Shown here: in pieces, positions 1 through 6,437 of the stretch
How the letters are laid out: each line of letters begins with the position of its first letter
Position numbering within the stretch: position 1 is the first letter of the stretch
Origin: a virus
Strand: one strand, 5' to 3'
DNA: 53,766 nt
Virus record (IMG/VR): IMGVR_UViG_3300028025_002785
Span: 1-53,766 of that record
Notes under the pieces: generated by a model
The model's input: only the letters and a program-made list of their open reading frames with translations
Told to the model about the DNA's origin: nothing
Databases searched by the model: none
Position numbers and translations under genes: made by a program

Positions 1-1
1 T

Positions 2-118
2 GGTACCTTAATGTTGTTCCCTGCAAGTTACGCGTACCGCCACATAGCGCACCCAGTAAAAACTGGAACTAAGTACGCGGTTGTTACGTGGCTACACGAT
101 CAACCAAAGCCTAATTAA
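2..118 (+). CDS. 2OG-Fe(II) oxygenase, C-terminal fragment (5' end outside window)
   Basis: An open frame enters from the left edge and stops at 116-118. Its 38 residues read like the last strands of a prolyl-4-hydroxylase-type double-stranded beta-helix. They contain LMLFPASYAYRH followed by HPVKTGTKYAVVTWLHD. In this family the His of this segment is the distal iron ligand, and the basic residue about ten positions later (here in TGTKY) binds the 2-oxoglutarate carboxylate. Such hydroxylases are common beside structural genes of aquatic phages, where targets are mostly unknown. The last 8 nt overlap the 3' end of the opposing gene at 111-815. The start, the HxD motif and the full length cannot be seen. 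I am fairly sure of the fold but not of the substrate. Confidence 0.6.
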   Translation, partial: GTLMLFPASYAYRHIAHPVKTGTKYAVVTWLHDQPKPN

Positions 119-815
119 AAGATTTTTTCTTCCAATAGGCTGATTTGTACCATCCAGATAAAACAGCTTTACTTTTACGACTGTTTTGTTCACCTTCTTG
201 GATTAATCCTTTAGTTTCTTTGGCTTCCCAGTTTTCGTTTTTAAAAGGAACTAGTTGAGCTAAGGGTGTTCCTTGCGGTATTACTCCTTCAAAATCTTTT
301 TTAAGATAAAAAGGAATGCTTCCACCAGCTGAAGTGACAAAAGGTCCGTCTATAACTCCGCTTAAAGTTACAAAAGGCAGTTCTGGTCTATTAAAAGGTT
401 GAGTGTAAAGAACGCTGTACCCTACAGGGACTGAAAAAGATAAAGGTAGCTTCCACGTGTAATGCGTAGGTGAGCACCCAATTGGAGAAGGTAGATAAGA
501 AATTTTATCTTCTTCTCTAACCCCAACTAAATCTCCACCTATTCTCCAAGAAAGGTGCTGAACATTATTTTCTATGGAAACAACCAAGTCCATAGGCAAA
601 TGGATTAAATACCCCAAAGCCATAGCCTCTAAAAAAGGTGTGCACATTTTTACTGTGGGCACAGCCTCTTGAGCGGACCTAGGCGGGAATGGGCTAAGCC
701 ACTTTGGGGTGTCCTTAAACCATTTTGAGATAGTAGCCTTAGCTGGTCTAACCATATTAGGATCTATATCGGAATGGGCTGACTCGTACTTTAATATTGG
801 TAAAGGCTTTCTCAT
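111..815 (-). CDS. DUF6065-like phage protein
   Basis: A 234-residue protein of unknown function. The central and C-terminal parts match the pattern I know for DUF6065 proteins of aquatic phages: an N-terminal segment with PMDLVVSIEN and WRIGGDL, a Pro-rich strand ending in SVPVGYSVLYTQPFNRP, a 'pLeG'-like turn (LSGVIDGPF) and a final FEGVIPQGTPLAQLVPF. It has no signal peptide or membrane segment, so a soluble beta-rich protein is likely. In other phages relatives sit near 2OG oxygenases, which is also the case here because the neighbouring oxygenase fragment ends against it. The start ATG at 815 lies 6 nt after TAGAGT, implying a leaderless transcript. The family call is by pattern memory and the biochemical role is unknown. 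Confidence 0.5.
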   Translation of the reverse strand: MRKPLPILKYESAHSDIDPNMVRPAKATISKWFKDTPKWLSPFPPRSAQEAVPTVKMCTPFLEAMALGYLIHLPMDLVVSIENNVQHLSWRIGGDLVGVREEDKISYLPSPIGCSPTHYTWKLPLSFSVPVGYSVLYTQPFNRPELPFVTLSGVIDGPFVTSAGGSIPFYLKKDFEGVIPQGTPLAQLVPFKNENWEAKETKGLIQEGEQNSRKSKAVLSGWYKSAYWKKKSFN

Positions 816-821
816 GGCACA

Positions 822-827
822 ACTCTA
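822..827 (-). promoter_or_regulatory. Leaderless promoter -10 element for the 111-815 gene
   Basis: On the minus strand TAGAGT is followed by 6 nt (TGTGCC) and then the ATG at 815. No Shine-Dalgarno sequence is present. The distance puts the expected transcription start on the start codon itself. No good -35 is visible. Confidence 0.45.
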
Positions 828-860
828 CCATTCAAGTGACTTAGTCCTTCATTTTTAGAA

Positions 861-872
861 GAACATACGTTC
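861..872. promoter_or_regulatory. LexA/SOS-type box (GAAC-N4-GTTC)
   Basis: GAACATACGTTC is a perfect GAAC-N4-GTTC inverted repeat, the core of the LexA operator in actinobacteria and Bacillus-type bacteria. It sits 10 nt upstream of the TATACT -10 element of the collagen-like gene, over its -35 region, and 33 nt from the divergent -10. Repression by host LexA and induction by DNA damage are inferred. Confidence 0.5.
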
Positions 873-882
873 TCAAATGCTT

Positions 883-888
883 TATACT
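883..888 (+). promoter_or_regulatory. Leaderless promoter -10 element for the collagen-like fibre gene
   Basis: TATACT is followed by 7 nt and the ATG at 896, with no Shine-Dalgarno. The upstream -35 region is occupied by the GAAC-N4-GTTC palindrome rather than a TTGACA-like hexamer. Confidence 0.5.
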
Positions 889-895
889 GACAGCT

Positions 896-1252
896 ATGCC
901 TATCGACTTCCCAAACTCTCCTGCCCTGAACGAACTGTTCACAGTAGGTAACCAAACTTGGTATTGGGATGGTTCTGTTTGGCGCATCAATGAAGCCCAA
1001 GGTGAGACTGGTCCTACAGGACCGATCGGGCCAACTGGTCCAACTGGGCCGCAGGGTATCCAAGGATTTACTGGACCGACTGGATCTCAGGGACCTACAG
1101 GTCCTCTTGGTCCTACAGGATCTACAGGACCAACAGGTCCGACTGGAAGCACTGGCCCAACTGGTCCTATCTTTCAGAACATAGACGGCGGTGGAGCAAC
1201 TACAATTTATGGTGGTGCACCAACAATTGACGCAGGGAATGTGAGCGGTTAA
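896..1252 (+). CDS. Collagen-like tail fibre protein
   Basis: A 118-residue protein. A short N-terminal domain ([15 protein letters not shown], then a Trp-rich beta segment around WYWDGSVWR) precedes roughly 18 Gly-X-Y triplets dominated by [10 protein letters not shown], and a short Gly/Ala-rich tail with [15 protein letters not shown] follows. The N-terminal segment resembles those that begin collagen-repeat phage fibre proteins and probably attaches the rod, while the triplets should form a trimeric collagen helix. The stop codon overlaps the start of the next, larger collagen-like gene (TTAATGG), so the two are translationally coupled and probably work together in the same appendage. The start at 896 is fixed by the promoter spacing. 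An appendage role is likely; the receptor is unknown. Confidence 0.7.
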   Translation: MPIDFPNSPALNELFTVGNQTWYWDGSVWRINEAQGETGPTGPIGPTGPTGPQGIQGFTGPTGSQGPTGPLGPTGSTGPTGPTGSTGPTGPIFQNIDGGGATTIYGGAPTIDAGNVSG

Positions 1253-2970
1253 TGGCTGTAAAGATTCAACACAGACGCGATACTGCGGCTAACTGGGCAA
1301 GCGCAAACCCGCTTCTTTCACAAGGTGAGGTTGGCTACGAGTACGATACTGGTCGTTTTAAAGTCGGTAACGGTACTCAAGTTTGGAACTCACTTGCTTA
1401 TTCTTCTGGTGTAACAGGGCCTACTGGTCCAAGTTCAACATTAACTGTTGGAACAGTAACAACTGGTGCGCCAGGTTCTTCTGCTGCAATTTCTAACTCT
1501 GGAACTTCTTCTGCAGCTGTATTTAATTTTGCAATTCCTCAAGGACCTACTGGTCCTACAGGAGCTACTGGTCCAACCGGACCTACTGGCCCAACGGGCC
1601 CTACTGGTCCAGTTTCTACTGAACCATCAACAGTCACAGGTCCAACCGGACCTACTGGTCCAACCGGACCTACTGGTGCAGATTCAACAGTAACAGGACC
1701 TACAGGTCCTACGGGAGCAACAGGTCCGCAAGGTGTTCCAATTACTTTAATTGGTAGCGTTGCAGATGTTGCTTCACTCCCATCTACTGGCAATGATGTT
1801 AACGATGCTTACATTGTTGATGCAGATGGCGATGTGTATGTTTGGAACGGTACCTCTTGGTACAGCGCTGGACAAATTGTTGGAGCAACAGGTCCAACAG
1901 GACCTACAGGCGCAACAGGTCCAACAGGTGCGGACAGTATGGTTACAGGACCTACAGGACCTACAGGTCCTTCAGGCGTAATCTCTGTTACTGGTCCAGT
2001 TACTAATACTGGTACATCTACGGCTGCTGTACTGGGTATTGACCAAACTACTCTTTCTATTGCTAACACTCAGGTAACTGGTCTTGGAACATCTTCTGTT
2101 AAGGACATTCCAGCAACTGGAGATGCGTCTACATCACAAGTAGTTTACGGAACTGACACTCGCCTTTCTGATGTAAGAACTCCCGCCGATCTTTCTGTAA
2201 CAACTGGGAAGATTGTTGACGCAAACGTTACTAATGCTAAGTTGGCTAACTCCTCGATTACTATCGGAACAGACGTTGTATCTCTAGGTGGAACATTATC
2301 TGCTCCAACATTTACTGGTCTAAACCTTGGCTCTAGTCTTGTATTTGAAGGCGCTACAGCAAATGCGTTTGAAACTACTTTGAGCGTAGACGATCCAACA
2401 GCCGATAGAACTGTAACCATTCAAGATGCTAGCGGAACTGTTGCTCTTGTAGAGCATGTCTCAGCAGCCTTTGAAGTATCAGATCAGGTTATCGATGTAG
2501 CACCACGCTATGACAACCGTTCTGCAACATTTACAAGCGGAACTGTCTACTGGACATTCTTCTCACCTATGCACACTCATACAGCAACCTCTGTTGCGGT
2601 TGCCTCTGCTGGTACAGCAACAACGGGTGCAACAACAATTATTATGGGCGTGTACAGTTTTGATGACACGACAGCAACACTGCTTTCATCAACAGCAAAT
2701 GATGCAACAATCTTTGGAACACGTAACACTGTTTACTCTCGTAACCTAACCACTCCAGTAACCTTTGTTGCTGGTCAGCGCTATGGATTTGCAATCCTTG
2801 TTGTAGCAACAACACCCGGAACTGCTTACCTGGCATTCGGTTACCCACCAGCAGCGTTGAACGCGTTGAGCCCTGTTATGCGTGGCTATCTTGACTCGCA
2901 AACATCTCTGCCTTCATCTGCTGTACCTTTGGTTAATACATCTAACGGATATTGGGCGAGGTTCTCATAA
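1252..2970 (+). CDS. Collagen-repeat tail fibre / receptor-binding protein with Mtd-like N-terminal domain
   Basis: A 572-residue protein. Residues 1-50 ([34 protein letters not shown]) match the N-terminal domain of phage major tropism determinant and many fibre proteins. Several blocks of Gly-Pro-Thr triplets lie between about residues 55 and 245, interrupted by small globular inserts such as DVNDAYIVDADGDVYVWNG, which resembles a repeated fibre domain. After about residue 250 a beta-rich region follows, with a C-terminal jelly-roll-like domain from about 410 to 572 that is the best candidate for host binding. It is coupled to the preceding small collagen-like gene and followed by a 41-residue ORF. 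The repetitive triplet DNA could recombine and change fibre length. The fibre role is well supported; the receptor is unknown. Confidence 0.75.
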   Translation: MAVKIQHRRDTAANWASANPLLSQGEVGYEYDTGRFKVGNGTQVWNSLAYSSGVTGPTGPSSTLTVGTVTTGAPGSSAAISNSGTSSAAVFNFAIPQGPTGPTGATGPTGPTGPTGPTGPVSTEPSTVTGPTGPTGPTGPTGADSTVTGPTGPTGATGPQGVPITLIGSVADVASLPSTGNDVNDAYIVDADGDVYVWNGTSWYSAGQIVGATGPTGPTGATGPTGADSMVTGPTGPTGPSGVISVTGPVTNTGTSTAAVLGIDQTTLSIANTQVTGLGTSSVKDIPATGDASTSQVVYGTDTRLSDVRTPADLSVTTGKIVDANVTNAKLANSSITIGTDVVSLGGTLSAPTFTGLNLGSSLVFEGATANAFETTLSVDDPTADRTVTIQDASGTVALVEHVSAAFEVSDQVIDVAPRYDNRSATFTSGTVYWTFFSPMHTHTATSVAVASAGTATTGATTIIMGVYSFDDTTATLLSSTANDATIFGTRNTVYSRNLTTPVTFVAGQRYGFAILVVATTPGTAYLAFGYPPAALNALSPVMRGYLDSQTSLPSSAVPLVNTSNGYWARFS

Positions 2971-3095
2971 TGAACGTAGTTAAGACAAGTCTTGGAGTAG
3001 ACGCTCGTGGCTTTGAAACTTTTGAGGTAAAGAACGCCGATACTGGCGAAGTTATTGGGCACGACATAGTCGCTCCCGACTCAATCGACGAATAG
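2970..3095 (+). CDS. Small hypothetical protein (41 aa) after the tail fibre gene
   Basis: The ATG overlaps the TAA of the fibre gene (TAATG), giving a 41-residue acidic protein that begins MNVVKTSLGVDARGFETF and contains KNADTGEVIGHDIV. The coupling, the compact beta-like pattern and the tight fit between two genes support a real gene. It might be a small fibre chaperone or an appendage component, but no family is recognised. Confidence 0.5.
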   Translation: MNVVKTSLGVDARGFETFEVKNADTGEVIGHDIVAPDSIDE

Positions 3096-3097
3096 GC

Positions 3098-3103
3098 TAA
3101 ACT
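3098..3103 (+). promoter_or_regulatory. Leaderless promoter -10 element for the glycosyltransferase gene
   Basis: TAAACT, 6 nt (GACGCT), then ATG at 3110, with no Shine-Dalgarno. The same -10 hexamer and spacing recur upstream of 27298. Confidence 0.45.
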
Positions 3104-3109
3104 GACGCT

Positions 3110-4156
3110 ATGAAAATAGCCGTCTACACAATTGCCCTAAACGAAAAACAGTTCGTAGAAAAGTGGTACAACTCTGCTAAAGAAGCTGACTACCTACTTA
3201 TTGCTGACACTGGTTCTACTGATGGCACTGTTGCCCTCGCTAAAAGTCTTGGGATTAATGTAGTAGATATCTCAATCAAACCGTGGCGGTTTGATGACGC
3301 ACGTAACGCATCTCTTGCTTGTATCCCGAACGATATTGATTACTGTATTGCCCTTGATATGGACGAAGTTTTAATTGAGGGATGGCGTGAAGCCCTAGAA
3401 GCCGTACCAACACAAACAACCAGACCACGCTATAAGTACACGTGGAACTGGAACGAGGACGGAACTCCCGGTCTACAATATGGCGGAGACAAGATTCACT
3501 CTAGACATGGCTACCGATGGAAGCACCCTGTCCATGAGGTTATGGTTACTGACCGCATAGCCGAAATACAAAACTGGATTGAACTAGAGATTCATCATCA
3601 CGCAGATCCTACAAAGCCTAGATCTCAGTACATGCCGTTGCTAGCGCAGTCTGTTAAAGAAGATCAGTCAGATGACAGAAACGCTTTTTACTACGCCCGT
3701 GAACTTTTCTTTTACGGCAAGGTGGAAGAATCTATTGAAGAGTTTAAGCGCCACTTAAGTTTGCCTAGAGCTGTGTGGAAGCCTGAGCGTGCTGCTTCTA
3801 TGCGCTACATTGCCAAGATGTCTAGTGGGCAGGAACGTGAGGCGTGGCTTCTTAAAGCAGTAGATGAAGCTCCAGATCGTAGAGAGGCACAGGTTGACTT
3901 GGCCCAGTACTACTACGAGAACGCTAATTGGGAGCGCTGTTTTCACTACGCAACCTCAGCCTTAGAGATTAAGGAAAAGCCTTTGGAGTACCTATGTGAG
4001 GAGTTTGCATGGGGTTATGCTCCACACGACTACGCGGCTATATCGGCGTATAACTTGGGTGAAACATCTACTGCTCTTGAGCACGGGATGAAGGCAGTCG
4101 AGCTCAACCCGACAGATGAGCGATTGCAGCGTAACCTTATGTTCTATAAGAGTTAA
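3110..4156 (+). CDS. Family 2 glycosyltransferase with TPR-like C-terminal part
   Basis: A 348-residue GT-A-type enzyme expected to move a sugar from a nucleotide-sugar donor onto a virion protein, nucleic acid or host surface glycan. The N-terminus (MKIAVYTIALNEKQFVEKW) and IADTGSTDGT at about residues 31-40 form the nucleotide-binding strand and loop. ALDMDEV at about 82-88 holds the metal-binding Asp-x-Asp. From about residue 190 on the sequence is helical, with repeat-like stretches (REAQVDLAQYYYENANW, AISAYNLGETSTALEHG) typical of the TPR tails of such glycosyltransferases. It lies directly after the fibre genes, so modification of fibre or baseplate proteins is plausible. Family assignment is secure; the acceptor is unknown. 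Confidence 0.8.
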   Translation: MKIAVYTIALNEKQFVEKWYNSAKEADYLLIADTGSTDGTVALAKSLGINVVDISIKPWRFDDARNASLACIPNDIDYCIALDMDEVLIEGWREALEAVPTQTTRPRYKYTWNWNEDGTPGLQYGGDKIHSRHGYRWKHPVHEVMVTDRIAEIQNWIELEIHHHADPTKPRSQYMPLLAQSVKEDQSDDRNAFYYARELFFYGKVEESIEEFKRHLSLPRAVWKPERAASMRYIAKMSSGQEREAWLLKAVDEAPDRREAQVDLAQYYYENANWERCFHYATSALEIKEKPLEYLCEEFAWGYAPHDYAAISAYNLGETSTALEHGMKAVELNPTDERLQRNLMFYKS

Positions 4157-4165
4157 GGGGGAGTC

Positions 4166-4705
4166 ATGAGAGCCCACGCACCCGGTGGCCGTTTTACCAC
4201 TGAATTTGAACTCAATGCTATTGGCGACGGTATTACTTGGGATGTAACAAACCCTGTAGGAACATTTGCTGACTGGTGGGAGTACGACAAGACCAGCATT
4301 AACTTAGACCCTGTATACGACGTAGAGTCTATTTCTGGCGGTCGTGTATGGAAAGGTCCAAAGAGCCTTCACGTTATTAGCGCTAACTGGAACCAAGGAG
4401 AAGTCAGGGCAAGCGAGCGCGGTTACTACGCAGCCGATACTTTGGACTTCACTCTTAACATTGATGACCTACAAGAAGTAAGCCCCGAGTTATTTGAAAC
4501 GCGTGGTTCGTTCAAGGCTAAGATTTCTGAAGCAAATAGGTATCGTTGTGTTTGGAAAGAACAGGTCTACCGTCCATACGGCGTACAGCCAGACGGTTAC
4601 TTGGACGATCGAGGTACCCTTATTAAGGTACGTATGATTCAGGTAATGCCAGATGAACTGGTCAATGATGAACAGTTCCAAGACTACGCGAATGAGATAC
4701 ATTAA
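4166..4705 (+). CDS. Hypothetical virion or neck protein
   Basis: A 179-residue protein with no family I can name. It is beta-rich, with many aromatic residues (DWWEYDKTSINLDPVYDVE, SERGYYAADTLDFTLNIDDL, RCVWKEQVYRPYGVQPDGYLDD), and lacks signal or membrane segments. A strong GGGGGAG ribosome-binding site precedes the ATG at 4166, and the gene overlaps the next by one base. Its position between the appendage genes and the neck/tail block suggests a structural role. That role is inferred from neighbourhood only. Confidence 0.5.
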   Translation: MRAHAPGGRFTTEFELNAIGDGITWDVTNPVGTFADWWEYDKTSINLDPVYDVESISGGRVWKGPKSLHVISANWNQGEVRASERGYYAADTLDFTLNIDDLQEVSPELFETRGSFKAKISEANRYRCVWKEQVYRPYGVQPDGYLDDRGTLIKVRMIQVMPDELVNDEQFQDYANEIH

Positions 4706-4923
4706 TGGCAACAACTAAAGGCCCTAAAAAGGTCGCAAAAGTTATGAAAGAGTACAAGGCTGGAACGCTTCATTCTGGAAAAGATCCAAAAGGTCCAAAG
4801 AAAGCCCCTGTGGTTAAGTCAAAGAAGCAAGCCGTAGCCATAGCAATGTCTGAGGCGGGTATGTCTAAAAAAGGTTTGATGAACAAAAAAAATGATGGAC
4901 TAGTTAACAAGAAGGGCAAGTAA
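4705..4923 (+). CDS. DUF6496-like lysine-rich small protein
   Basis: A 72-residue, strongly basic protein. The pattern KKVAKVMKEYKAGTLHSG, then SKKQAVAIAMSEAG, matches the DUF6496 family found in many phages. Members pair a basic helix with the KxRKQAIAIALSEA-like motif, and their role is unknown. The stop codon overlaps the start of another lysine-rich gene, and the two end at a strong terminator. DNA binding or packaging into virions is conceivable given the charge. The family call is fairly secure; the function is open. Confidence 0.65.
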   Translation: MATTKGPKKVAKVMKEYKAGTLHSGKDPKGPKKAPVVKSKKQAVAIAMSEAGMSKKGLMNKKNDGLVNKKGK

Positions 4924-5186
4924 TGAAGCGCATGCCGTATAACGAGAAGAACGACAAGAAGCAGGACGCTAAGACCACTAAAGGCTTAGACAAAGAAGAG
5001 AAAGCAAAGTTTGAAAAGATGGATAAGGCTCATGGCAAGCGAAACAAGCCAGAGACCCAGACTGCTGATCGTAAGATTGACGAGAAGATTGTAAAGAAGA
5101 TTAAGTCAGCTGAAAAGCGCCATGAAGCCAAGGAAGGCAAGAAAGGCGAAAAGGCAGAGGACAAGCGAGAGAAAAAGAAGAAGTAA
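4923..5186 (+). CDS. Highly charged lysine-rich protein
   Basis: An 87-residue protein made almost entirely of Lys, Glu, Asp and Ala (for example KAKFEKMDKAHGKRNKPE and DEKIVKKIKSAEKRHEA). It is predicted to be helical or disordered and contains no hydrophobic core. It is coupled to the DUF6496-like gene and is the last gene before the terminator at 5193. Low complexity prevents a family call. Codon use and coupling argue that it is translated. Confidence 0.55.
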   Translation: MKRMPYNEKNDKKQDAKTTKGLDKEEKAKFEKMDKAHGKRNKPETQTADRKIDEKIVKKIKSAEKRHEAKEGKKGEKAEDKREKKKK

Positions 5187-5192
5187 TGACTT

Positions 5193-5215
5193 AGCCCCCA
5201 CAAAGGGGGCTTTTT
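5193..5215 (+). terminator. Rho-independent terminator
   Basis: The perfect stem AGCCCCC/GGGGGCT around the loop ACAAA is followed directly by TTTTT. It ends the fibre/glycosyltransferase/lysine-rich unit 6 nt after the last stop codon. Confidence 0.85.
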
Positions 5216-5232
5216 CATTTACCATTGGATCA

Positions 5233-5249
5233 ACTCCCATGCGGGGAGT
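5233..5249. other. Second short hairpin downstream of the terminator
   Basis: ACTCCC-ATGCG-GGGAGT forms a 6-bp stem in the 80-nt gap before the next gene. It has no T-run directly after it, so it may be an operator, a leader structure or chance. The rest of the gap, up to the GGAG ribosome site of the gene at 5300, shows no convincing promoter. Confidence 0.3.
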
Positions 5250-5299
5250 GGCTTTGCCCTTTTGCGTGATGTACCTGCGAATTCCGATTGGAGACTGCT

Positions 5300-5464
5300 A
5301 TGTCTAATAGACCTGAATGGTTAGACGGCCCTACAGAGGTCGATTTCATTCGTGGCATAACAGATCAAGCTCCTGACGCAAAAGATTCAGCCTTAGCGTT
5401 AGCCGCTGTCGGACTTGGGTATATGTACGGCATCAAAAAGGCAGAGAAAAAGAAAAATAAGTGA
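5300..5464 (+). CDS. Small hypothetical protein (54 aa)
   Basis: The ATG at 5300 follows a TTGGAG ribosome site. The 54-residue product begins MSNRPEWLDGPTEVDFIRG, has a helical hydrophobic stretch (ALALAAVGLGYMYGI) and ends in KKAEKKKNK. Its stop overlaps the GTG of the next gene (GTGA). The hydrophobic helix with a lysine-rich tail could be a single membrane-associated helix. It is the first gene of the tail operon, and no family is recognised. Confidence 0.5.
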   Translation: MSNRPEWLDGPTEVDFIRGITDQAPDAKDSALALAAVGLGYMYGIKKAEKKKNK

Positions 5465-5772
5465 GTGACTTTTTAAACAGAGCGCCTCGCCTTGCCGAAA
5501 GACTTTCTGATGAGTTGGACGGTGATCTTCAAGAACGCATGGCTAATGCAGACTGGAATCAAGTAGTCCGCATATCTGCTAAAGATGGCTTGATTAATCT
5601 TTCTTACGAATCTGTGCAAGAAGATAACATTTTTGAATCAGAGTATGGCTCTCCTCGACTAAGCCCAAATGCTGTAGTCCGTCCATTTCTAAATGAGTCT
5701 CAAAAGCAACTTGAGACTGCAATTGGGCAAGAGGCTATAGACTTCCTATTTTCGGAAGGAATCCTTCCATGA
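5461..5772 (+). CDS. Putative head-tail connector or neck protein
   Basis: A 103-residue protein starting at GTG 5461, coupled on both sides by 4-nt overlaps. It is mostly helical at the ends (RAPRLAERLSDELDGDLQERM, ESQKQLETAIGQEAIDFLF) with a short beta segment between. Its place directly before a probable tail-terminator gene and the sheath gene is where myoviruses keep connector and neck proteins. No family motif is visible, so this is assigned from synteny only. Confidence 0.45.
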   Translation: MSDFLNRAPRLAERLSDELDGDLQERMANADWNQVVRISAKDGLINLSYESVQEDNIFESEYGSPRLSPNAVVRPFLNESQKQLETAIGQEAIDFLFSEGILP

Positions 5773-6398
5773 CAATTTCAGATGACGCCTTTTTATTTGC
5801 AGAAGACAAGGCGCTAAAGTCTCACCTACAGGGAATCTCGGTATCGGATCTAAAGAATCCATCTCGACCTGTAAAGGTTTGGTTTGGATTTCCTGACGTT
5901 GAAATCCGTACACAGGACTACCCATATATGGTTATTGACCTTTACGACATTCAACCAGCAAACGATCGACAGAGTTCTGGCTTTTGGTTGGACAACACCA
6001 ACCGTGGCACACAAGCCCCTAGTAATACTGATGCGTACTCCTACTACGCTCCAACAACTTACGATCTGTTCTATCAAGTAAGTTCTTACGCTCGTCATCC
6101 TCGACATGACCGAAGCATTATGTTTTCAATGTTAAACGAAAAAATACCAGGTAAGTATGGGCACCTTCTCATCCCACAAGACAATGGGGTTGGAACAGTT
6201 GCTCGACATATGTTTCTCGAAGGGTTCGTAAAACGCGACTCCATCGAGGATGGAAGACGTCTCTTCAGAAACGTCTTTAGTATCAGAGTGGTTAGCGAAA
6301 TGACGCCTTATCAGGCAGCACAAGCGACACCTCTTGTGGAAACAGTAAACCTCGAAACAACACCTGCCACCATCCCATCGGGATTCGAATCGGTATAA
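5769..6398 (+). CDS. Putative tail terminator / tail completion protein
   Basis: A 209-residue protein immediately upstream of the sheath gene, the usual place of the protein that caps the tail (T4 gp3/gp15-like). An alpha/beta N-terminal domain with PVKVWFGFPDVEIRTQDYPYMVIDLYDI is typical of tail-completion proteins that handle strain-specific surfaces. It is followed by a polar loop (NDRQSSGFWLDNTNRG) and SYARHPRHDRSIMFSMLNE. It overlaps the preceding gene by 4 nt and has 39 nt before the sheath gene, with a good AAAGGAG ribosome site for the sheath. The role comes from position and general pattern. Confidence 0.45.
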   Translation: MTISDDAFLFAEDKALKSHLQGISVSDLKNPSRPVKVWFGFPDVEIRTQDYPYMVIDLYDIQPANDRQSSGFWLDNTNRGTQAPSNTDAYSYYAPTTYDLFYQVSSYARHPRHDRSIMFSMLNEKIPGKYGHLLIPQDNGVGTVARHMFLEGFVKRDSIEDGRRLFRNVFSIRVVSEMTPYQAAQATPLVETVNLETTPATIPSGFESV

Positions 6399-6437
6399 AA
6401 AATGACAACCCTAGAAACTCTCAAAGGAGATATATAA

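Noticed and set aside
1000-1980. Repetitive DNA that could be taken for a CRISPR-like array
   Set aside because: The repeats are 9-nt coding triplets in frame with collagen-like proteins; no spacers or cas genes are present.
1539-2069. Minus-strand ORFs rich in Gly-Pro-Val opposite the fibre gene
   Set aside because: They are reverse readings of Gly-X-Y repeat DNA and have no independent support.
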